From an uncultured Neomegalonema sp. (GTDB taxonomy: Bacteria > Pseudomonadota > Alphaproteobacteria > Rhodobacterales > Rhodobacteraceae), in contig CALKIZ010000024.1 in assembly GCA_937995735.1 (NCBI GenBank), forward strand, positions 1 through 64,000: a stretch of DNA of 64,000 nucleotides, written 5' to 3'. The notes under the pieces were generated by a model, which was given only the letters and a program-made list of their open reading frames with translations, was not told the DNA's origin and searched no databases. Position 1 is the stretch's first letter; every line of letters begins with the position of its first letter. Shown here one piece after another: positions 45,054 through 53,843 of the stretch. Position numbers and translations under genes: made by a program.

Positions 45054-46613
45054 ATGACAGCCCATGCCGAGCGCATACTCATTATTGATTTTGGTAGCCA
45101 AGTTACGCAACTGATTGCGCGCCGCGTGCGCGAAGCCGGAGTGTTTTGCGAGATTAAACCCTTTAATGCACTTGGTGACGGGCTAACTGCGCCGGGGCTA
45201 AAGGGGATTATCCTTTCAGGTGGCCCCGCAAGCGTCGGCGATGAAGGCAGCCCCCGCGCCCCTCAGCAGGTTTTTGAACTGGGCGTTCCAGTTCTTGGCA
45301 TTTGTTACGGACAGATGTGCATGGTGACGCAACTTGGCGGCGTCGCAGCAGGCAGCACAGAGCGCGAATTCGGGCGCGCTTTTGTCACTATGAAGGCAAA
45401 CTCACCTCTGTTTGAAGGGATGGCCGCTTCGGGCGAAAAGGAAGAAGTCTGGATGTCGCACGGCGACCGCGTGACAGAACTCCCGCCGGGGTTCGAAGTG
45501 ATCGGCTCATCACCCAACGCGCCCTTCGCTGCCTTCGCGAATGTTTCGCAAGGCTTTTATGGCGTGATGTTCCACCCAGAGGTCGTCCACACGCCGCGCG
45601 GTGCAACTCTGTTGAATAACTTTGTGCGAGGTATTGCCGGATGTGCAGGCCAATGGACCATGGCCGCCTATAAAGACGAGGCCATCGCAGCCATCTGCCA
45701 ACAAGTCGGACCTGAAGGCCGCGTCATTTGCGGCTTGTCCGGCGGCGTGGACAGCTCAGTCGCCGCCGTCTTAATCCATGAAGCCATCGGCGACCGGCTC
45801 ACTTGCGTTTTCGTTGATACCGGAATGATGCGCCACGGCGAAGCGGATGAAGTCGTCACAATGTTCCGCGACACATACAACATCAAACTCATCCACCGCG
45901 ACGCTTCGGATCTCTTCATTGATGCGCTCGAAGGTGTTGAAGACCCTGAGGTCAAAAGAAAAACCATCGGACGTCTGTTCATTGACGTGTTCGATGAAGC
46001 CGCGACCGAAAGCGGCGGCGCAGACTTCCTCGCGCAAGGCACGCTCTATCCAGACGTGATTGAAAGTGTCAGCGCAACGGGCGGCCCTAGCGTCACCATC
46101 AAATCCCACCACAATGTTGGCGGCTTACCCGAACGTATGAAGATGAGCCTTGTCGAACCCTTACGCTCTCTCTTCAAAGATGAAGTTCGAGTATTAGGAC
46201 AAGAGCTTGGCTTGCCGGAAAACTTCGTTGGCCGCCACCCATTCCCCGGCCCCGGCCTTGCCATCAGAATTCCGGGCAAGATCACGCGCGAAAAACTCAA
46301 TACGTTACGCGCAGCGGACCGTATCTATCTGGATGAAATACGAAAAGCGGGACTGTATGACACAATCTGGCAGGCATTTGCCGTGTTGCTTCCTGTCAAA
46401 ACCGTTGGGGTGATGGGCGATGGTCGGACTTACGATCATGTCTGCGCATTACGCGCAGTAACATCAACCGATGGTATGACGGCTGACTATTACCCTTATC
46501 CCCATGACTTTTTAGGGCGCACGGCTAATCGTATTATCAACGAAGTGAACGGCATAAACCGTGTCGTCTATGATATTACGTCAAAACCACCGGGGACGAT
46601 TGAGTGGGAATAA
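45054..46613 (+). CDS. guaA: GMP synthase (glutamine-hydrolysing)
   Basis: A 519-residue enzyme that converts XMP to GMP. The N-terminal class I glutamine amidotransferase has Cys84 in G-I-C-Y-G-Q and F-H-P-E-V-V-H-T. The ATP pyrophosphatase has the P-loop [10 protein letters not shown] near 226. The C-terminal dimerisation domain ends [12 protein letters not shown], the standard ending. GGGGAG precedes the ATG. A hairpin overlaps the stop codon. Confidence 0.98.
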   Translation: MTAHAERILIIDFGSQVTQLIARRVREAGVFCEIKPFNALGDGLTAPGLKGIILSGGPASVGDEGSPRAPQQVFELGVPVLGICYGQMCMVTQLGGVAAGSTEREFGRAFVTMKANSPLFEGMAASGEKEEVWMSHGDRVTELPPGFEVIGSSPNAPFAAFANVSQGFYGVMFHPEVVHTPRGATLLNNFVRGIAGCAGQWTMAAYKDEAIAAICQQVGPEGRVICGLSGGVDSSVAAVLIHEAIGDRLTCVFVDTGMMRHGEADEVVTMFRDTYNIKLIHRDASDLFIDALEGVEDPEVKRKTIGRLFIDVFDEAATESGGADFLAQGTLYPDVIESVSATGGPSVTIKSHHNVGGLPERMKMSLVEPLRSLFKDEVRVLGQELGLPENFVGRHPFPGPGLAIRIPGKITREKLNTLRAADRIYLDEIRKAGLYDTIWQAFAVLLPVKTVGVMGDGRTYDHVCALRAVTSTDGMTADYYPYPHDFLGRTANRIINEVNGINRVVYDITSKPPGTIEWE

Positions 46614-46637
46614 GGTCAGTCGATCAACTGACCTTAT
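46610..46637. terminator. Hairpin between guaA and the convergent lipoprotein gene
   Basis: ATAAGGTCAGT-CGATCA-ACTGACCTTAT forms a perfect 11-bp stem with a 6-base loop, overlapping the guaA stop. It is symmetric and could end transcription from both sides, although the T tracts are short. Confidence 0.7.
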
Positions 46638-46651
46638 CTAGCCCCGCTGAA

Positions 46652-47086
46652 CTAACTGGAGGTGTTCGTTTCCTTGACAGAATCAGGGCCTTGAATCTGC
46701 TGATCTTGTGGTTTGTTAAAATCAGCATGAACTGGATCAGGGAAATGATCCAACCCCGCGCCAGTGGCAACGTCAATTCCGGCTCCGATCGGACCGCCGA
46801 ACAGTAAGTTGCCGCCAACGACAGCACCGACACCATTTGCCGCAATGTCTGATATTACATTGATAGTGCGTGTTTCATCGTCGAGAGTAAAGGTAGCCAC
46901 AAATTCGTCACGGCGTTCAAAGATCATCGTGCATGGCGTCGTACAAGACTGTCCTATTGAAGTTTCAACGCTTGCCCCTTCCGGAATTGACGTGAAGCTA
47001 ACTTCATTAGTTGATCCGCGCGTAATCGAAGCACAACCCGACACCAGCAACAACGCAACAACAGATGTTAGAATTTTTCCGACCAT
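46652..47086 (-). CDS. Small lipoprotein with PEGA-like segment
   Basis: A 144-residue predicted lipoprotein. The signal sequence ends in the lipobox L-V-S-G-C (Cys18), followed by A-S-I-T-R-G. The mature part has S-I-P-E-G-A-S-V-E-T, which resembles a PEGA-type beta strand, and C-T-T-P-C, which may form a disulfide. A Gly-rich stretch (G-V-G-A-V-V-G-G-N-L-L-F-G-G) follows, like glycine-zipper lipoproteins. Function unknown; probably a cell-envelope protein. Confidence 0.75.
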   Translation of the reverse strand: MVGKILTSVVALLLVSGCASITRGSTNEVSFTSIPEGASVETSIGQSCTTPCTMIFERRDEFVATFTLDDETRTINVISDIAANGVGAVVGGNLLFGGPIGAGIDVATGAGLDHFPDPVHADFNKPQDQQIQGPDSVKETNTSS

Positions 47087-47203
47087 GATAACCCTCTGAA
47101 TAATAATGGTGTAAGCTGCCTATCAAAGCGATTTAGTTTCGTTCAATACCCAACCATTAAAACGCGAAGAGTTACAGCAGATAGAAGAAAGGTTGTGATT
47201 AAT

Positions 47204-47938
47204 ATGCCCCACAAGACCGCCTTAATCACTGGTGCAAGCAGAGGCATCGGCGCAGCAGCGGCTCGGGAGTTTGCCAAGGCTGGCGCGAATGTCGTGCTCG
47301 CAGCGCGCACTTCATCAGATATTGAATTATTAGCCTCCGACATCGGAGAACGCGCCCTTGCTGTGACTTGCGACGTCAGTAAATACGAGGATGTTGCTTT
47401 AGCTGTTTCCAAAGCTATCGAGACCTTCGGCAGCTTGGATGTCTTGATCAACAATGCAGGCGTCATCGACCCGATTGCGATGCTCGCAGACTCTGACCCC
47501 GAAAGCTGGGGCAAAGTAATCGATATTAATGTAAAGGGTGTCTACTACGGAATTAAATCCGCAATTCCGGCCATGAAAAATAGCGGTGTCATCGTGAACA
47601 TCAGTTCGGGCGCTGCGGCGGGAGCGCTTGAGGGCTGGAGCCACTATAACGCATCCAAAGCCGCAGTTCTAAGCCTGACAAAAACTGCCGAAAATGAAAC
47701 TTCTGAAAGTATTCGCGTTGTCGGCCTTAGTCCCGGAACAGTCGCAACAGAAATGCAGTCCATTATCAAGAAATCCGGCGTAAACATCGTAAGCGAACTC
47801 GATTGGTCGATCCACATCTCTGCGGAATCGGTTGGCAAAGCCTTGGTATGGTTATGCAGTGACGACGCGAAAGAATTTCGCGGCGAAGACGTTTCCCTTC
47901 GTGATCCGGAAATTCAACGACGAGCCGGATTACGATGA
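47204..47938 (+). CDS. SDR-family oxidoreductase
   Basis: A 244-residue classical short-chain dehydrogenase: T-G-A-S-R-G-I-G-A-A for the cofactor, D-V-S in the adenine pocket, N-N-A-G-V, and the catalytic Ser/Tyr/Lys in N-I-S-S-G and Y-N-A-S-K. The ATG at 47204 has an AAAGG site at a normal distance; a GTG nine bases earlier would be too close. Substrate unknown. Confidence 0.88.
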   Translation: MPHKTALITGASRGIGAAAAREFAKAGANVVLAARTSSDIELLASDIGERALAVTCDVSKYEDVALAVSKAIETFGSLDVLINNAGVIDPIAMLADSDPESWGKVIDINVKGVYYGIKSAIPAMKNSGVIVNISSGAAAGALEGWSHYNASKAAVLSLTKTAENETSESIRVVGLSPGTVATEMQSIIKKSGVNIVSELDWSIHISAESVGKALVWLCSDDAKEFRGEDVSLRDPEIQRRAGLR

Positions 47939-48094
47939 TACAGTCCTGCATACTTGATCATAAAAAGAATTAACTAGTGGCAGTAACATCAAAATAAAAT
48001 ACAGTTTTATCATTTGAAAAATCGCCACGGCCTCGACATTGCCCAAATTGATCTGTTAGGTACATGCTCATCATTCCAAACCAATGGGGTTTCC

Positions 48095-48358
48095 ATGTTT
48101 TCGATGAGAGCAGCACTTATCGCCGGACTTGCAGTCGCACCGCTGACATTCAGCGTCGCCCATGCGAGTGATCCAGACGAGTTTACACTACAGCCAGTAA
48201 TTAGTGGAAACTCGACATCCACCATCGTTTATTCGCCGGAAACGTATACCACCGGCACAACAGTCGACACTCAACCAGTGGCAACTGGTAACGGGCAATT
48301 CCAAGATGTCGATATCAACGACTACATTATCCAAGAGCCTAATACGAGCAATCAATGA
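48095..48358 (+). CDS. Small secreted protein ahead of the DUF2585 gene
   Basis: An 87-residue protein with a clear signal peptide (about 1-24, ending V-A-H-A-S). The mature region is rich in Thr, Ser and acidic residues, with no Cys. The ATG at 48095 begins the signal peptide and has ATGGGG upstream. The stop overlaps the next start as ATGA, so it is translated with the DUF2585 protein. No family recognised. Confidence 0.6.
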   Translation: MFSMRAALIAGLAVAPLTFSVAHASDPDEFTLQPVISGNSTSTIVYSPETYTTGTTVDTQPVATGNGQFQDVDINDYIIQEPNTSNQ

Positions 48359-48942
48359 CTTTGGGGCGAGAGGGCTTAACCCTCCGCAACAGTCTTGTTC
48401 TCAGCATCGGTATCGCCGCCATAGGCGCGGCGGTACTATATTGGATGGGCAGAAATCCTATCTGCTCATGCGGCACGATTAAATTATGGCACGGCGAAAC
48501 CATTAGCGCCGAAAACTCCCAACATATTTTAGACTGGTACAGTCCAAGCCACGTTCTCCACGGGGTTAGTTTTTATGCATTTTTCTGGTTAATCCTAAAA
48601 AATCAGAGCATTGGATTAAGACTGGCTCTATCAACTTTCATCGAAGTGCTGTGGGAGATTGCGGAAAACACGGACACTGTGATCGAACGCTATAGAGAAG
48701 CGACGATTGCACTCGACTATTACGGTGACAGCGTTCTCAACTCCATGACCGACATTGCCTGCATGGTGACAGGGTTTCTTTTAGCGTCACGGTTACCTGT
48801 ATGGGCAAGCATTGCTCTGTTCATCGCTGCTGAAATCATCGTAGGATATTTTGTGCGTGACGGTTTGGTTTTAAATGTCATCATGCTGATTGCGCCTCAA
48901 GACTGGATTCGCGAATGGCAAGCGGTAGCTTGGCAAAGATAG
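48355..48942 (+). CDS. UPF0314/DUF2585 membrane protein
   Basis: A 195-residue membrane protein of a family found mainly in alphaproteobacteria. Family markers are G-R-x-P-I-C-x-C-G-x-I-K-L-W-H-G, the S-Q-H-I-x-D-W-Y-S-P-S-H segment and E-V-L-W-E-I-x-E-N-T. About five hydrophobic segments. Function unknown; the conserved His and acidic residues near the membrane suggest an active or metal site, but that is speculation. Confidence 0.88.
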   Translation: MTLGREGLTLRNSLVLSIGIAAIGAAVLYWMGRNPICSCGTIKLWHGETISAENSQHILDWYSPSHVLHGVSFYAFFWLILKNQSIGLRLALSTFIEVLWEIAENTDTVIERYREATIALDYYGDSVLNSMTDIACMVTGFLLASRLPVWASIALFIAAEIIVGYFVRDGLVLNVIMLIAPQDWIREWQAVAWQR

Positions 48943-48951
48943 GGAACGCTG

Positions 48952-49593
48952 ATGATTACTGTTTATGGCCGGAACACATCGAGCAATGTTCAGCCTGTCA
49001 TCTGGCTGTTATCGGAACTCAACCTAACACATAAGCGGCTTGACGTTGGCGGATCATTCGGTGGAACTGACACGCCGGATTATCGTAAAAAGAACCCTAT
49101 GGGCTTAATCCCGTCGCTGGAAGATGGCGACGTGACGATGTTCGAAAGCCAAGCGATTATGCGATACATCGCTAGCAGATACGGCGACGAATTTTGGCCG
49201 TCAGACCCAATCACCCGCGCCCCTGCCGATCAATGGATGGAGTGGGCGAAAACAACCGTCGCGCCTAATGTCGTTTATAAAGTGTTTTGGCAACTGGTGC
49301 GAACCCCCGCCGCTCAACGAGACCATGCTACATTAGATGAAGCTGTAGCCACATTACGCCAGATTATGGCTATCGCCGATCAGCAACTTTCGAAACATGA
49401 TTGGCTTGCCGGTGATACGATGTCACTGGCGGATATTGCCTTCGGAGCGCAGCTTTTTCGCTACTTTACCCTGCCGTTTGATCGCGCAGACCTTACGGCA
49501 CTTTCAGCCTATTATTCGCGGCTAACTGAGCGCCCCGCTTATGCTGAACATGTGATGGTATCATATGAATCGCTAAGAGCGCCCGGCGCTTGA
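48952..49593 (+). CDS. Glutathione S-transferase
   Basis: A 213-residue GST, paralogous to the one at 29466-30140. They share S-S-N-V, V-I-W, G-G-S-F-G, D-T-P, F/W-E-S-x-A-I and A-D-Q-W-M-E-W. N-terminal thioredoxin fold with the glutathione-binding E-S-Q-A-I near 65; helical C-terminal domain. It overlaps the following GrdB-like gene by 4 bases, suggesting the two act on the same thiol-linked chemistry. Confidence 0.9.
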   Translation: MITVYGRNTSSNVQPVIWLLSELNLTHKRLDVGGSFGGTDTPDYRKKNPMGLIPSLEDGDVTMFESQAIMRYIASRYGDEFWPSDPITRAPADQWMEWAKTTVAPNVVYKVFWQLVRTPAAQRDHATLDEAVATLRQIMAIADQQLSKHDWLAGDTMSLADIAFGAQLFRYFTLPFDRADLTALSAYYSRLTERPAYAEHVMVSYESLRAPGA

Positions 49594-50471
49594 CGCCTCC
49601 CGTTGCTTATATCGAACGTACCCGCGCGTGGTATACTGCGCTTGGTTTTGAGACACCCTATAAATGGGCAGATAACCGCGCCGAGCCAATCCCGTTTTCG
49701 CGCCTGCCGTGTCAATTGAAAGAAGCGACCGTCTCAATCGTTACGACGGCGACACTCTATGACCCAACTAAAGGCGACCAGGGACCTGGAGCCGCCTATA
49801 ATGGCGCGGCAAAATTCTTTGAAGTGTATCGCCACGAAGCCAAAACATCCGTTGACACCCGCATATCCCATATCGCCTACGACCGGGACCACACCACCGC
49901 TGAAGATCAGCGCACATGGTTCCCGTTAGAGGCTCTATTGGCAACCTCAAAAGACGGGCGCATTCGTAGTGTTGGCTCGCATTTCTACGGTGTGCCAACC
50001 AACCGCAGCCAACGGGTCACATCTGAAATTGATGCGCCCAAGCTACTTACCATGCTTCAGGAAGATGAAGTCGATGCCGCCATACTGGTTCCCAATTGTC
50101 CCGTATGCCACCAAACCGTAACGCTCATTGCCAGACACCTGGAGGTCAATTCTATCCCGACGGTCATCATGGGTTGCGCGAAAGATATTGTTGAAAAAGC
50201 TGGCGCACCGCGTTTTGTCTTTTCCGACTTCCCCCTTGGCAATGGTGCCGGAAAGCCAAACGACCCAACCTCACAAACCGCCACTCTTTCCTTGGCGCTC
50301 GGCTTGTTGGAAAAAGCGACACAGCCAACAACCCTGGACAATCCTCAGGTTTGGGACGAATCCCATGCTTGGAAACAAGATTACTCAAATCCGGAAAAGT
50401 TCACACCTAAAGACCTCGCGTTAAGGCGAAAGGCTTTCGACGAACAAAAAGCCGCCGCAAAAGCTAACTGA
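49590..50471 (+). CDS. GrdB/PrdB-like reductase-family protein without selenocysteine
   Basis: A 293-residue protein resembling the selenoprotein B subunit of glycine/sarcosine/betaine reductase and D-proline reductase. Likely family segments are P-F-S-R-L-P, T-T-A-T-L-Y-D-P and D-R-S/D-x-T-T. Where clostridial proteins carry a Sec-containing redox motif, this one has C170-P-V-C173 in V-P-N-C-P-V-C-H-Q-T. The start is probably the TTG at 49590, overlapping the GST stop as TTGA; no better start exists. A stand-alone form in an aerobe is not the clostridial enzyme, and its reaction is unknown. Confidence 0.6.
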   Translation: MTPPVAYIERTRAWYTALGFETPYKWADNRAEPIPFSRLPCQLKEATVSIVTTATLYDPTKGDQGPGAAYNGAAKFFEVYRHEAKTSVDTRISHIAYDRDHTTAEDQRTWFPLEALLATSKDGRIRSVGSHFYGVPTNRSQRVTSEIDAPKLLTMLQEDEVDAAILVPNCPVCHQTVTLIARHLEVNSIPTVIMGCAKDIVEKAGAPRFVFSDFPLGNGAGKPNDPTSQTATLSLALGLLEKATQPTTLDNPQVWDESHAWKQDYSNPEKFTPKDLALRRKAFDEQKAAAKAN

Positions 50472-50478
50472 GGCGCAG

Positions 50479-52140
50479 CTATAATTTCCCAAGCGCATCG
50501 GCCATCAGTATGTAGGCCCGCCCGGTGCGCGAATCTGCCAATTCAATTGCGAGACGCTCGTCAGATTCTTCGGCAAAGAACCGTTTCAGAAACGTTTGAT
50601 ACCGTTCGACAAATCGTTCACTCAGTTTTTGGAAAGCACCATCTGCATTCAGTTTTAAATTAATTCTGCTTTGTTCGATAGGTGCATCAATGCGCTGCAC
50701 GCCAGCTTTGCCTTCGAGGTGTTCGCGCCAAACTGATATCGGCGACATCTCCGGGACAAAATCTTCCATATACAAATCAAGATCGGCGAGCGTCGCCAAT
50801 ACATCTTCAGAAGATTGCAACAACGCAGCAGCCTCCGGGTCCGTCAGCACTTCATAAAGTGCGTCCAATGTCTCTGTATCGCGCTCATTCTCAGGGAAAT
50901 TAGCAGCCTTAACGAATTTTCGCCAATCAAGGGCGCGCTGCACGAATTCGAATTCTTCTTCCTTGGGAGCAGAGTTGTCCGATTGTGTAGGTTGAGGTTT
51001 AGGCGGCACTGGATCAGGCTCACTAAGTATCGGGGAGCCAAGTTTGACCGGGGCAACATCCACATCACCCTCATCACGTGTTGCACCGAAGGCCATTGCA
51101 ACACCGCTACCCAATGTGGCTCCTGCCGCTGCCTTCGGAACAGAGGGGCCGAGATCATCGAATGGATCAATAGAATTCGTACTAAGATCATGTGGCGCTT
51201 TGATTACGGCAACATCAGAACGGATTTCTTCAAGAGGCGATTTGCTCGGGCGCTTCAGTGTCGGTTCGCTGACCTGTTCAGGGGCAAGCTTATTCCATGT
51301 AACCGACTTTTGAGCTGCCATAAGATTTTGGCGCGCTTGATCGACCGGGTTATCGGCTTCAAGCGACAGATCAACAGCCGTGATTTTCTCGTTATTTGTT
51401 GCAGCGACGACCAGAGAGTCAGCATCAGAATCTTTAGTGACAGGTTTCACTGAAGGAGAATGCGTGTTTATCTCATCAGCGATCAAAACAGCTCCAGCCG
51501 AATTTGACCGGGACATCGCACGGGTGCGTTCCGCAGCATTATCAAATACTGCGGATTGTTTTGCCAGTGCCTCTTCCATAGACGACATTTGGCTCTGAAG
51601 CGCATTCATCGCATGACTTGCCCGTTCAATTTCACGATGAAAATGAACCGGCCCGTTCGCTATAAGCTCACCGCCGATGCTGTCTGGAGCCGGCAGCATT
51701 GCTTCCGCCCGCTTCTCAGCCGTTTCTGCAGCATCGGCCAATAAGATAGCGGCCCTCGCCAACCTTCGGCTCTCGTCGCGTAAGTCCATAGAGCGCCGGA
51801 CCAGCCATGCAATGACCCAGATCAAGAGCACCGGGCCGGTAATCGTCGCTGCGATGATTAACCAATCCGCAAAACCGATTCGCGATTGCGCTGCGCCAAT
51901 CACCGAACGCGGGTCTTCAGGCAAGGAATACCGCGCCCATGAAAACGCCAAAACGGAAGCAGTCCATATGATGGATGCAGCAGTCGCTATCAACCAGACA
52001 TTAACGGTTCCAGAAGACGACGACTCGGCAATACGCGGACGCGCTTTAGCATTCGCCCGCTTCATAGGCGTATCATCGAGCAAATCATCCAAGGGATCAC
52101 CTGTCACGGTGCGTCGATTTTTTGCATGAAGACCCGACAT
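50479..52140 (-). CDS. Membrane protein with two helices and a long coiled region, function unknown
   Basis: A 553-residue protein. The basic cytoplasmic N-terminus (1-45) is followed by two hydrophobic segments (about 48-70 and 88-112). A helical region rich in Ala and Glu (about 115-190) precedes a low-complexity Ser/Pro/Asp linker to about 390. The C-terminal domain has W-R-K-F-V-K-A-A-N-F-P-E-N-E-R-D and R-Y-Q-T-F-L-K-R-F-F-A. Similar architectures occur as conserved alphaproteobacterial hypotheticals. The start at 52140 precedes the conserved basic segment; an in-frame ATG lies 10 codons earlier. Confidence 0.65.
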   Translation of the reverse strand: MSGLHAKNRRTVTGDPLDDLLDDTPMKRANAKARPRIAESSSSGTVNVWLIATAASIIWTASVLAFSWARYSLPEDPRSVIGAAQSRIGFADWLIIAATITGPVLLIWVIAWLVRRSMDLRDESRRLARAAILLADAAETAEKRAEAMLPAPDSIGGELIANGPVHFHREIERASHAMNALQSQMSSMEEALAKQSAVFDNAAERTRAMSRSNSAGAVLIADEINTHSPSVKPVTKDSDADSLVVAATNNEKITAVDLSLEADNPVDQARQNLMAAQKSVTWNKLAPEQVSEPTLKRPSKSPLEEIRSDVAVIKAPHDLSTNSIDPFDDLGPSVPKAAAGATLGSGVAMAFGATRDEGDVDVAPVKLGSPILSEPDPVPPKPQPTQSDNSAPKEEEFEFVQRALDWRKFVKAANFPENERDTETLDALYEVLTDPEAAALLQSSEDVLATLADLDLYMEDFVPEMSPISVWREHLEGKAGVQRIDAPIEQSRINLKLNADGAFQKLSERFVERYQTFLKRFFAEESDERLAIELADSRTGRAYILMADALGKL

Positions 52141-52260
52141 GACATGTGCATCCCTAAACCCTTGTAACAAAACTCGTCGCAGCTGCGAAACAGTTACAGG
52201 GTAAGTAGCGCGTGGTCCCCCTGAAATACAAGGATGAACCGCGCATTACCGTAACGAAGA

Positions 52261-52734
52261 CTAACTAAAGTTAATCTCTAGCACTTCATAGCAACGTCCA
52301 CCGCTCGGTGTAGACACCTCAACGCTGTCACCAACTTCTTTTCCGATCAAGGCACGTGCAAGCGGAGAGTTGATGTTAAGCAATCCGGCCTCGATATTGG
52401 CTTCCACTTCGCCTACAATCTGGTAGGTTTTTTCTTCGTCAGTATCCTCGTCGACCAGTTTGACCGATGCACCGAACTTAATGGTATCGCCGGATAGTTT
52501 TGCAGGATCAATCACATCAGCGCGGGAAATCAGCCCCTCAAGCTCGATAGCGCGACCTTCGATAAAGCTCTGGCGCTCTCTGGCGGCATGATATTCTGCG
52601 TTTTCCGACAAATCACCATGCTCGCGCGCCTCTGCGATAGCCTTGATGACGTCTGGTCGATCAACCGACTTGAGTTTTTTCAGTTCCTCTTCCAATCCGG
52701 CGTAACCGGCTGGTGTCATTGGCACTTTTTCCAT
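52261..52734 (-). CDS. greA: Transcription elongation factor GreA
   Basis: A 157-residue factor that restarts backtracked RNA polymerase. The N-terminal coiled coil carries [17 protein letters not shown], the acidic tip for transcript cleavage. The C-terminal FKBP-like domain ends I-S-S-P-like [12 protein letters not shown]. The start is the second of two adjacent Met codons. A hairpin with a T run lies 45 bases upstream (see terminator). Confidence 0.96.
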   Translation of the reverse strand: MEKVPMTPAGYAGLEEELKKLKSVDRPDVIKAIAEAREHGDLSENAEYHAARERQSFIEGRAIELEGLISRADVIDPAKLSGDTIKFGASVKLVDEDTDEEKTYQIVGEVEANIEAGLLNINSPLARALIGKEVGDSVEVSTPSGGRCYEVLEINFS

Positions 52735-52778
52735 CACTCTACTCCAGCATCATCGCGGAATCCGACAAATTCAGCGAC

Positions 52779-52813
52779 AAAAAAGGCACTCCAACTCGTT
52801 CCAGCGGGAGTGC
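52779..52813 (-). terminator. Intrinsic terminator or greA leader attenuator
   Basis: On the minus strand GCACTCC, a 14-base loop and GGAGTGC form a perfect 7-bp stem followed at once by CTTTTTTG. It lies 129 bases past the SDR gene stop and 45 bases before the greA start. It may end the SDR transcript, or attenuate a longer greA leader as the leader terminator of E. coli greA does. Confidence 0.75.
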
Positions 52814-52871
52814 AAAAGAAATTCACAGGCCGGAGAACCTAAGTTCAAAGACGTAAAACTTCAAGTCCCCG

Positions 52872-52885
52872 CGACAATATTGTCG
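52872..52885. promoter_or_regulatory. Perfect palindrome upstream of greA
   Basis: CGACAATATTGTCG is a 14-base perfect palindrome between the SDR gene and greA. Its AT-rich centre and length fit an operator for a dimeric regulator. No regulator can be named. Confidence 0.35.
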
Positions 52886-52941
52886 TAAGCACATCAAATT
52901 CCATAATCAGACCGAATAATCTGGGCAAAAAATGCGCAGAT

Positions 52942-53697
52942 TTACCTAAGTGTTTCGGTGTTCCCATCCACGGCGATCACCTGCCCCGATATGCGGCGCG
53001 CAGCATCAGAGGCGAGCCAAGTGGCGGTAGCAGCAATATCCTCCGCACTGACCCATGTTTTCATCGAGACGCCTTGAACATATTCAGCGCGAACAATTTC
53101 CGGGTCAACATCGCGGGCCGCTGCCTCCATGCTCAGGACACGCTCCATACGTTCACCCTCGACAGAACCGGGTGCAATTGCATTCACACGGATGCCAAAG
53201 CCGCCCAACTCCATCGCGAGGCCCTTCGTTAACCCGACCAGCGCCCATTTCGCCGCTGAATAGGGGCTGCGGTTGGGGTACCCCCATTGCCCTGCCGTCG
53301 AGGTTGTAAACAAGATCAACCCAGAACCTTGGGCTTTGAGCGTTGGAATTGCCTGCTTCGCAGTGAGGAAAGCGCCCGTCAGATTCACATCGACGCAATC
53401 GCGCCATGCCTGAGCGTCCAAAGTCTCCAGCGGCCCCGCCGGACCGCCTGTGCCGGCATTGGCGCAGATGACATCGAAACCACCCAGCGCATCTTTCGCT
53501 TTCGCCATAGCTGCCGATAAAACCACCTCGTCAGTCACATCCGCCTCAAAAGCCATAACGGTCGGATGGGCGTCGGAAAACTGCGCCAAAGCTTCGGCGT
53601 CCCGATCCGCTATCGCGACCTGCGCCCCTTGCGCGAGAAAGGCTTCAGCAAAAGCCCTGCCGAGGCCGGAAGCACCCGCAGTGATAAAAACGCGCAT
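52942..53697 (-). CDS. SDR-family oxidoreductase
   Basis: A 251-residue classical short-chain dehydrogenase. The cofactor motif T-A-G-A-S-G-L-G-R-A-F is at the extreme N-terminus, followed by C-A-N-A-G-T-G-G-P, the catalytic Tyr/Lys in S-P-Y-S-A-A-K-W-A near 150, and the C-terminal S-G-Q-V-I-A-V-D-G-N-T-E. Substrate unknown. It is divergent from the EamA transporter gene. Confidence 0.9.
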   Translation of the reverse strand: MRVFITAGASGLGRAFAEAFLAQGAQVAIADRDAEALAQFSDAHPTVMAFEADVTDEVVLSAAMAKAKDALGGFDVICANAGTGGPAGPLETLDAQAWRDCVDVNLTGAFLTAKQAIPTLKAQGSGLILFTTSTAGQWGYPNRSPYSAAKWALVGLTKGLAMELGGFGIRVNAIAPGSVEGERMERVLSMEAAARDVDPEIVRAEYVQGVSMKTWVSAEDIAATATWLASDAARRISGQVIAVDGNTETLR

Positions 53698-53843
53698 AAT
53701 CAGTGCCTCATATGGTCAATTGAACTCTCGTGCGTCTCAAATGCATTGCCGAGCTGATCAAATCACCCTCCCGAAGTACAGCCAAAAATCCGGCGCGCAA
53801 GATTCGGGTGGCGTTTCGACAAACACTCCGCAATGGTCTGCGC

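Noticed and set aside
49590-50471. In-frame UGA read as selenocysteine in the GrdB-like gene
   Set aside because: The frame has no internal TGA and the redox position is an ordinary C-x-x-C.
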